Shown in pieces: positions 17,819 to 23,776 of a stretch of 42,738 nucleotides of DNA. Below the pieces are notes generated by a model. That model ran no database searches. It saw only the letters and a list, made by a program, of their open reading frames with translations, and had not been told where the DNA came from. Origin of the DNA: Candidatus Izemoplasma sp. GTDB lineage: Bacteria; Bacillota_I; Bacilli_A; Izemoplasmatales; Izemoplasmataceae. Numbering within the stretch: the stretch's first letter is position 1; each line of letters opens with the position of its first letter. The DNA is taken from the NCBI GenBank assembly GCA_007117625.1, contig SKGE01000004.1:1-42738 (forward strand), in the 5' to 3' direction. The position numbers were made by a program, and so were the translations under genes.

Positions 17819-19113
17819 TAGCTAAAACAAAAAGAGTTAGCGATTATAAGCAGTTGAACAAAGAACTACCAACCTTGCGTTATGTAGACCCAGAATATGT
17901 TTACATCAATCTCACAACGAACCGCTGTGAAGAGTATCGCCTTGATGTGAAAAAAGGAGACTATGTAAAGCTTGGTCAAATTCTTGGAGAGCGCGATGGT
18001 TGTTTCTTTAAGCAACCAATTTATGCGACTGTCAGTGGTCATATTGAGGACAAGGTGACTAAAATTGATGGGACCGGTATTGAGGTTGAATGCATTACCA
18101 TCCGAAATGATTTTCAGGATACCTATGATGAAACGATTACTGACAGACCGGAAAATGTGATTGAACATTTAACCCAAAAAGAAATGGTTGACATCGTTAA
18201 AGAAAAAGCGTTGGTCGGCCTAGGTGGAAGTGGGTTCCCAACCTATATCAAACTGGCGACAGAAGAAAAAATTGATACAGTCGTGATTAATGCGATTGAG
18301 TGTGAACCATATTTAAGCAGTGATTATCGTCTAATCAAAGACCAACCAGATGAAATCTTTAATGGACTTAAATACATTATGCAAGCCGTAAATGCTAAAC
18401 AAGGGATTATTGCTGTTAAGAAAACCAAAAAAGAACTCATTGAAGTGTTAGAGAACGAACAAAAACGTTTCCAAGACTTAAACATAAAAATTGCTAAGTT
18501 AGGAGATTATTACCCACAAGGATGGGAAATTGAAACGTTTAAAAATGCCACAGGAATAAAGGTTCCGATTGGGGATCTTCCAATGAAACATGGGTTGTTA
18601 GGTTTTAATGTTTCTACCACAGAAAGTATTTATGAAGCGATTAAACACAATTTACCAGTGACAAAACGCTTTGTTACGGTAAACGGTGATGGCGTGAAGT
18701 TCCCACAAAGCATTCGTACTCGTGTTGGAACGAGTGTGAAAGACTTGATTAAGTTGAGTGACGGCTTTGTTGAAGATGCTGGTAATATAGAAATCGTTAT
18801 TGGGGGTCCAATGATGGGATCTTCTGTAAAAAATGATGATGTTATTATCACGCCAACAACTACCTCTGTTTTAGTCTTTAAGAGTGTTGATTACAAAGAA
18901 GAACCATGCGTTCGTTGCGGGTCATGTGTCTATAGTTGTCCTGTAGATATTACACCGGTATCAATTATGAATGCTGTTAAACGAAACGATAAAGAAGCAA
19001 TAAAAGATTTAAGTGCGAACAAATGTATTGAGTGTGGGCTCTGTGCTTACGTTTGCACAAGTAAGATACATGTAACAGACTACGTGAGAAAGGGTAAATC
19101 TTTGATTGGGTGA
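17815..19113 (+). CDS. rnfC: Electron transport complex subunit RnfC
   Basis: A peripheral, cytoplasmic subunit of the ion-pumping ferredoxin:NAD+ oxidoreductase, carrying the NADH/FMN-binding fold and two [4Fe-4S] clusters. The protein is 432 aa, close to clostridial RnfC. Visible features are the N-terminal barrel-sandwich-like region (PIYATVSGHI), the glycine-rich nucleotide/FMN loop GLGGSGFPT starting at residue 135, INAIECEPYLSSDYRL, and two ferredoxin motifs, C365-x2-C-x2-C-x3-CP and C404-x2-C-x2-C-x3-C. The start overlaps the end of pgcA by 4 bases. It leads the rnf order C-D-G-E-A-x-B, as in many Firmicutes. Confidence 0.96.
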   Translation: MIAKTKRVSDYKQLNKELPTLRYVDPEYVYINLTTNRCEEYRLDVKKGDYVKLGQILGERDGCFFKQPIYATVSGHIEDKVTKIDGTGIEVECITIRNDFQDTYDETITDRPENVIEHLTQKEMVDIVKEKALVGLGGSGFPTYIKLATEEKIDTVVINAIECEPYLSSDYRLIKDQPDEIFNGLKYIMQAVNAKQGIIAVKKTKKELIEVLENEQKRFQDLNIKIAKLGDYYPQGWEIETFKNATGIKVPIGDLPMKHGLLGFNVSTTESIYEAIKHNLPVTKRFVTVNGDGVKFPQSIRTRVGTSVKDLIKLSDGFVEDAGNIEIVIGGPMMGSSVKNDDVIITPTTTSVLVFKSVDYKEEPCVRCGSCVYSCPVDITPVSIMNAVKRNDKEAIKDLSANKCIECGLCAYVCTSKIHVTDYVRKGKSLIG

Positions 19114-19119
19114 TGATGA

Positions 19120-20373
19120 ATGAAAATAGTTGAAAAAAGTGCACCTCATCTTAGGAAACCAAATGCCTCTGTTGTAAGAATGATGCGTGATGTTGTGATT
19201 GCGCTGATGCCGCTTGTGATTTTTGCAATCTATAATCATGGACTTGATGCGGTAGTGATTTTAGCAGCGGCGATTGGTTCGATGGTGGGGACAGAGTATA
19301 TTTACTACCAAATTGTTGATTACGTTAAGCGTGATCGCACAAAACATGAAGAAATAAAAGATAAAATTGCTGGATTTAACAAACAGATAGAAACTGCTAA
19401 AGCAGCCTATCAAGAAGATTCTAACCAAGAACTATATGATGAGACTGTTGAAAAGCTGAAAGCGGAAATCCGCAAAGCAAAAGACGAGTTGCGTGCGTAT
19501 AAACAAGCTTCTACCAAAGAAGAGAATAAACGTTTCCATCTTTTCAATCGTAATTTCACATTATATAACTATAGTATTTTAGTTAGCGGAATTATCTTCG
19601 GATTAACGGTACCTGATAGCACACATTTTATGATTGTTATTATCGGTGGTGTGGCAGCGACACTTCTTGTCAAGATGATTTTTGGTGGGATGGGTCAAAA
19701 CATCTTTAACATTGCTGGCTTTGCAAGAGCGTTTATCGCTTTAGGCTTTGGTGCAGCAGTGGGTGTTTCAAACCACTTACCAGTGCAAGATGATGGTTCA
19801 GCAGGCGCGACGGTTCTAGGAAGCCTTACAAGCAACCCTTTTACAGAGCCTTCAACGTTCTCAATTTGGGATATGTTTTCAGGTATTGGTTTTCCAGGTG
19901 CCATCGGAGAAGCTAGTGCTTTACTTATATTAGCTGGGGCACTTTATATGTTTGTGAGAAAGTCATTTGATGTCTTTGTACCACTTGTCTATGTAGGAAC
20001 CGTGTTTGTATTAAGTACTGCAGTGATGGTTCAACAAGATATCGGTTGGTGGTATCCAATGACACACATCTTTAGTGGTGGACTCTTATTTGGGGCTGTG
20101 TTTATGGCAACAGATCCAATTACGATTCCAGTCACACGACCAGGTCGCGTTTATTTTGCTTTCGGTCTTGGGGTTATTACCTTTGTGATTCGTTTGTTTG
20201 GGCAATATCCAGAAGGTGTGGTTTTCGCCATCTTAATTATGAACATGTTTGTGCCGGCGATTGATTACGCAAAATGGTCTAAAAACAAGTTCAGTTTAAA
20301 ATCTTCATTAATCTTTTCTGCGGTCATTTTATTGACGATTTTCGCAGTATGGGTAGGTGCTTCAAATGTTTAG
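19120..20373 (+). CDS. rnfD: Electron transport complex subunit RnfD with coiled-coil insertion
   Basis: A membrane subunit that carries covalent FMN. The core is recognisable: the start SAPHLRKPNASVVRMMRDVV, then KMIFGGMGQNIFNIAGFARAF, and the FMN-threonine site SAGAT (T231) followed by many TM segments. At 417 aa it is about 70-90 residues longer than typical RnfD. The excess lies between TM2 (ending TEYIYYQI) and TM3 (starting near LYNYSILVSG), at about residues 68-140. This stretch is highly charged and heptad-like (KDKIAGFNKQIETAKAAY, EKLKAEIRKAKDELRAY) and is predicted to form a coiled-coil hairpin. The start ATG follows the rnfC stop by 6 bases. Confidence 0.94.
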   Translation: MKIVEKSAPHLRKPNASVVRMMRDVVIALMPLVIFAIYNHGLDAVVILAAAIGSMVGTEYIYYQIVDYVKRDRTKHEEIKDKIAGFNKQIETAKAAYQEDSNQELYDETVEKLKAEIRKAKDELRAYKQASTKEENKRFHLFNRNFTLYNYSILVSGIIFGLTVPDSTHFMIVIIGGVAATLLVKMIFGGMGQNIFNIAGFARAFIALGFGAAVGVSNHLPVQDDGSAGATVLGSLTSNPFTEPSTFSIWDMFSGIGFPGAIGEASALLILAGALYMFVRKSFDVFVPLVYVGTVFVLSTAVMVQQDIGWWYPMTHIFSGGLLFGAVFMATDPITIPVTRPGRVYFAFGLGVITFVIRLFGQYPEGVVFAILIMNMFVPAIDYAKWSKNKFSLKSSLIFSAVILLTIFAVWVGASNV

Positions 20374-21703
20374 TAAATTTAAAATCGCATTTGTGTTACT
20401 CCTAATTGGGGCCTTTAGTGGCTTAGCGATTTGGGGTACGTACACATTGACATATGATCAGATTCAAGAAAACCGTGCAAGAGCACGTTTAGAAATGTAC
20501 TTAGATATGTTTCCAGATATGGATACAACGCTTGAAGATCCAGACGATATAAGTGGTCCGATTTTAGGGATGCGCTTGGTTGAAGAACCAGAACATAGTT
20601 CAGTCTTTGAGGTGTATGAAGTTTACGACAGTAATAGTAATCAACTCGGATATGTGATGCGTGGTCGAGGCAACAATGACTTCGGTTATGCAGAAGTTAT
20701 CGTAGGGGTTGATATGAACGGTGTAATTATCGATGTTCTTATTTCGGATACAGATAATACACCGAGTTATGTAACGCCACTGATTAATAACTACTTAGTG
20801 AATTTTGCAGGGCAAACGTTGAGCGATGTCAGCTTTGATTCAAACACAGGTGCTACGGCAACGTATGGTGTTGTTAGACGCGTTGTTGAAGATTCGATGT
20901 TGTTGATTGAGGGAGACCCGATCTTATCAGTTTATCAAGATGCTATCGCAGAAGTCGATCGCTATGAAACAAGCTACGAATTCTTACTCGGAGTCATTTC
21001 TGAAGAGGTTCGTTTAATCGACAGCAATAACGATACTGTCGGATTTGCATATCTTGGCCGTGTCGATTATGAAGGTCATGAATACCGCATCGGTGTTATA
21101 GTAAGTGACGATGAAGTTCTAAAAGCCTTTGTCGTTGTTGAAGAAACCGTTCCATCAGGATTGAGCGAGGCATTGAGTGCTTTTGATAGCTACTTAGACC
21201 AAGCGATTGAAGATATTACCGATATTTCCGCAAGTGGTGATTTAGAAGAAGCGCTTAAAGCGATTTTAGAAGCTGGCTTAAGACGCTCTACCGAGAGTGA
21301 AGAAGTGCGCTTTGCACGCAATTATTTCTTGGATGCGGAAACCGTTGAGATGACGCAAATCGATGAAGGGCGTCTAAACATGATGGTAAAAGTGTTTGAT
21401 GATCAAGGCGATCAGCTTGGATATCTCATTGAGGGGCGCGATACAAATGACTTTGGCTTTGTTGAAGTTGTTGTCCAAATAGATATGGATGGAATCATTA
21501 TCGATGTTGTTATATCAGATCACGATAATACGGAGGGTTATGTAATCCCATTGATCAATGACTATATGGGCAACTTCTCCGGTCAACCACTCAATGATGT
21601 TGAGTTTGATACAAATACAGGTGCTACAGCGACTTATGGTGTTGTCCAGGCAGTCGTTGAAGAAGCTTATACGTATTATGAAAATGAAATGGGGAGTGAA
21701 TAA
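20366..21703 (+). CDS. rnfG: RnfG with duplicated FMN-binding modules
   Basis: RnfG is a one-TM protein with an extracytoplasmic FMN-binding domain that binds flavin through a threonine in [ST]GAT. Ordinary RnfG is about 200 aa with one such site; this protein is 445 aa. The N-terminal TM is at about residues 7-27. Module 1 ends in DSNTGATATYG (T164) and module 3 ends in DTNTGATATYG (T421). Between them (about 205-260) is a shorter, similar stretch (DSNNDTVGFAYLGRVDYEG) without the TGAT site. The shared phrases are QLGYV...GR, ...GVDMNGVIIDVLISD and QIDMDGIIIDVVISD. The frame opens at GTG 20357, but the RBS spacing favours ATG 20366, overlapping rnfD by 8 bases. Confidence 0.92.
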   Translation: MFSKFKIAFVLLLIGAFSGLAIWGTYTLTYDQIQENRARARLEMYLDMFPDMDTTLEDPDDISGPILGMRLVEEPEHSSVFEVYEVYDSNSNQLGYVMRGRGNNDFGYAEVIVGVDMNGVIIDVLISDTDNTPSYVTPLINNYLVNFAGQTLSDVSFDSNTGATATYGVVRRVVEDSMLLIEGDPILSVYQDAIAEVDRYETSYEFLLGVISEEVRLIDSNNDTVGFAYLGRVDYEGHEYRIGVIVSDDEVLKAFVVVEETVPSGLSEALSAFDSYLDQAIEDITDISASGDLEEALKAILEAGLRRSTESEEVRFARNYFLDAETVEMTQIDEGRLNMMVKVFDDQGDQLGYLIEGRDTNDFGFVEVVVQIDMDGIIIDVVISDHDNTEGYVIPLINDYMGNFSGQPLNDVEFDTNTGATATYGVVQAVVEEAYTYYENEMGSE

Positions 21704-21705
21704 TC

Positions 21706-22464
21706 ATGGCACAGGCTAAAGCAAAGAAAAAAGACCTTGGTTATTTGGCAAACCTTACCAAAGGGTTTATAAAAGAAAATCCAATCTTTACGTTTATGCT
21801 TGGACTCTGTCCAGCACTTGCGGTGACAGGGACGGTAGAAACATCTTTAGGGATGGGACTGCTTGTAATCTTCGTACTCGTAAGTAGTAATGTTGTGGTT
21901 TCGTTAATCAAAGATTTTATCCCTGCAGAAGTTAAAATTCCATCTTACATTGTAATTATTTCAACCTTTGTTACGATGGTTGGGTTGCTGACTGAGGCTT
22001 ATGCGCCAGCGCTGTTTGATTCGCTTGGAATCTTTATTCCACTGATTGTGGTAAACTGTTTGATTTTAGGACGTGCTGAAAGTTATGCATCTAAAAACAA
22101 TGTGTTAAACAGTGCAATCGATGGACTTGGAATGGGACTTGGATTTTTAGGTGCCATGGTTTTAATTGGATTCTTCCGCGAGTTTTTCTCAACGGGAGCC
22201 ATCGCATACGGGGTTTACTTACCGCTTGCGGTTGAAGGATCAATTGTGAATCTTGAATGGTATATTTTAAACATTGCGGTCTTAGCTGGACCAGCAGGTG
22301 GCTTCTTAGTCATTGGATTGTTGCTTGGTTTATTTAATAGTATCGCAATTACGAAGCGTAATAAAAAAGAGCGTGAGCGCCAAAAAATGATTGAAGAGAA
22401 AAAGCGTTTGGCACTTGAGCGTAAGCGTAAAAAAGCAATGGAAAGCGCAGGTGGTAAAGCATGA
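21706..22464 (+). CDS. rnfE: Electron transport complex subunit RnfE
   Basis: An integral membrane subunit homologous to NqrD/RnfA. With RnfA it holds the intramembrane iron-sulfur centre. Conserved cysteines are C35 in MLGLCPALAV and C118 in VVNCLILGRAE, each next to a TM helix. About six TM segments are visible. The protein is 252 aa, longer than usual (about 200-220). The excess is a C-terminal Lys/Arg/Glu-rich tail from about residue 219 (RNKKERERQKMIEEKKRLAL), likely a cytoplasmic helix. The ATG follows rnfG by 2 bases with a GGGGAG-type RBS. It overlaps rnfA by 4 bases. Confidence 0.95.
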   Translation: MAQAKAKKKDLGYLANLTKGFIKENPIFTFMLGLCPALAVTGTVETSLGMGLLVIFVLVSSNVVVSLIKDFIPAEVKIPSYIVIISTFVTMVGLLTEAYAPALFDSLGIFIPLIVVNCLILGRAESYASKNNVLNSAIDGLGMGLGFLGAMVLIGFFREFFSTGAIAYGVYLPLAVEGSIVNLEWYILNIAVLAGPAGGFLVIGLLLGLFNSIAITKRNKKERERQKMIEEKKRLALERKRKKAMESAGGKA

Positions 22465-23066
22465 GTTGGACAGTATTCTTTGTAGCAATTTTTTCCTCGA
22501 TGCTTATCAATAATGTTGTGTTAATGAGATTTTTGGGTGTCTGCCCGTTTATTGGAGTTAGTAAAAAGACCAATTCAGCGATTGGGATGAGCATGGCTGT
22601 ATTGTTTGTTATGGTGGTTGCATCGCTGGTCAGTTATTTGCTCTATTATTTGGTATTAGTCCCACTCAATATTGAATATGTACAAACGATTGGATTTATT
22701 TTAATCATTGCCTCACTCGTACAACTTGTGGAAATGTTCATTAAGAAAGTGAGTAAGAAACTGTATAAGAGTTTGGGAGTTTACTTACCACTGATTACGA
22801 CAAACTGTGCAATCTTAGGGGTTGCCGTTGCCAACATCAGTGAAGATTTTGCAGATCAATATGGCGTATTCCCTGGACTGGCCGTTGCGGTTACAACCGC
22901 TTTTGGTGCGGCACTTGGGTTTGGTCTAATCATGTTTGCATTCTCAACGATTCGCGAACGTTTAGAAGCTGCCGTTATTCCAGAGGCTTGGAAAGGTGTG
23001 CCGATATCACTCATTACAGCTGGTATTATGGCTTTAGCTTTCGCAGGTCTTGGAGGGATCGTTTAA
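22461..23066 (+). CDS. rnfA: Electron transport complex subunit RnfA
   Basis: A 201-aa six-TM membrane subunit (RnfA/NqrE family) of standard length. The two cluster-binding cysteines are C28 in MRFLGVCPFIGV and C116 in TTNCAILGVAV, forming with RnfE the pseudo-symmetric intramembrane Fe-S site. The ending SLITAGIMALAFAGLGGIV is typical. It starts within the end of rnfE (ATGA), and its TAA stop is directly followed by the GTG of a small cysteine protein gene. Confidence 0.96.
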   Translation: MSWTVFFVAIFSSMLINNVVLMRFLGVCPFIGVSKKTNSAIGMSMAVLFVMVVASLVSYLLYYLVLVPLNIEYVQTIGFILIIASLVQLVEMFIKKVSKKLYKSLGVYLPLITTNCAILGVAVANISEDFADQYGVFPGLAVAVTTAFGAALGFGLIMFAFSTIRERLEAAVIPEAWKGVPISLITAGIMALAFAGLGGIV

Positions 23067-23237
23067 GTGCATTTAGGAATAGGATTCTTAGTTATTTTAG
23101 TTGTCATTTATATCGGAACCTATGTATTAAATAAACGTATACCAGCTCCGATTGATAACAAGATTAGCGCTGCAAAATGTGGTGCATGTAGCAACTTTAG
23201 TTGCGCAATAAAACAACAAACAGCGGAGGAGAAATAA
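23067..23237 (+). CDS. Small one-TM protein with CxxCx4C motif in the rnf operon
   Basis: A 56-aa frame starting with GTG immediately after the rnfA stop and ending one base before the rnfB ATG; its last codons include the rnfB RBS (GGAGG). Residues about 2-21 form one hydrophobic TM segment, followed by a basic turn (NKR) and a short soluble part with three cysteines, KCGACSNFSCAIK. C38-x2-C41-x4-C46 has the same spacing as the first three cluster cysteines of RnfB (CGACSYPGC); a fourth is missing. It could be a trimmed RnfB paralogue, an assembly factor comparable to NqrM (small, one TM, four Cys, serving the NqrDE Fe centre), or a FeoB-associated-type Cys protein. The sequence does not decide. 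Perfect operon spacing supports a real gene. Confidence 0.75.
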   Translation: MHLGIGFLVILVVIYIGTYVLNKRIPAPIDNKISAAKCGACSNFSCAIKQQTAEEK

Positions 23238-23238
23238 T

Positions 23239-23544
23239 ATGTGGGCATTTATCACGCTCGGTTTGCTTGGTGGTTTATTAGGACTAGGCCTCGCATTTGC
23301 AGCTGAGTATTTAAAAGTAGAGCAAGATTCTCGTATCGAAGGTGTCCATAAACGCCTTCCAGGATATGACTGTGGGGCTTGTAGCTATCCAGGATGTTCA
23401 GCGTTTGCAGAAGCAATTGTTGAAGGAGAAGTTACGGAACTGAAATTATGTAAGCCTGGAAAAGACACGCATTATGATGCAATCATTGAATACTTAAATG
23501 ATCATCGTAATGAAGACGGGTCACTCATCAAGGTAAAAAAATAA
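23239..23544 (+). CDS. rnfB: Truncated-form RnfB (membrane anchor plus one [4Fe-4S] site)
   Basis: RnfB normally has an N-terminal TM, a four-cysteine [4Fe-4S] domain and then two or more ferredoxin clusters (about 190-330 aa in all). This protein is 101 aa: a TM at about residues 3-23, and then C45-x2-C48-x4-C53-x17-C71 (YDCGACSYPGCSAFAEAI ... LCKPGKD), i.e. only the membrane-proximal cluster domain. It ends in a short polar tail. The stop is followed after about 10 bases by a strong terminator, and no cysteine-rich reading frame lies downstream, so no frameshift explains the loss. The RBS GGAGG lies 8 bases upstream of the ATG. Confidence 0.9.
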   Translation: MWAFITLGLLGGLLGLGLAFAAEYLKVEQDSRIEGVHKRLPGYDCGACSYPGCSAFAEAIVEGEVTELKLCKPGKDTHYDAIIEYLNDHRNEDGSLIKVKK

Positions 23545-23553
23545 TAAATTGTG

Positions 23554-23596
23554 CAAGACGTCATCGCGAAATACTCGATGACGTCTTGTTTTTTTA
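23554..23596 (+). terminator. Strong terminator closing the pgcA-rnf operon
   Basis: A perfect 13-bp stem (CAAGACGTCATCG/CGATGACGTCTTG) with a 9-base loop is followed by a run of T residues. It comes 10 bases after the rnfB stop. Confidence 0.97.
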
Positions 23597-23640
23597 TTTA
23601 TAACAGATAGCTAGGTTGCGAAAACGACCGATACAATATG

Positions 23641-23656
23641 ATGTAAGCGTTATCAA
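23641..23656 (+). promoter_or_regulatory. Catabolite-responsive element (cre, CcpA site)
   Basis: ATGTAAGCGTTATCAA matches the Gram-positive cre consensus WTGNAARCGNWWWCAW at every position. It is centred about 84 bases upstream of the predicted ppdK start, i.e. upstream of the -35. Such a position is more usual for CcpA activation than for roadblock repression. It overlaps an inverted repeat (GCGTTAT/ATAACGC, 23647-23665), and a second ATAACGCC follows at 23671-23678. Confidence 0.7.
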
Positions 23657-23697
23657 ATATAACGCCCTTAATAACGCCGAAAAGTAGCCCTTTTCAG

Positions 23698-23726
23698 TTG
23701 AACTTTTGTGCATGCAATGATATAAT
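23698..23726 (+). promoter_or_regulatory. Promoter of ppdK
   Basis: The -35 TTGAAC (23698-23703), a 17-bp spacer and a consensus TATAAT (23721-23726) preceded by TGA (extended -10). The start would be near 23733. Confidence 0.75.
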
Positions 23727-23776
23727 TATTGAGTGTTTACATGGATATAAATCTTAAGAAATGAAAGGTGAATAAG

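Noticed and set aside
23545-23767. Missing ferredoxin part of RnfB hidden by a frameshift
   Set aside because: The stretch after the rnfB stop holds a terminator, a cre site and the ppdK promoter, with no cysteine-rich frame on the plus strand.
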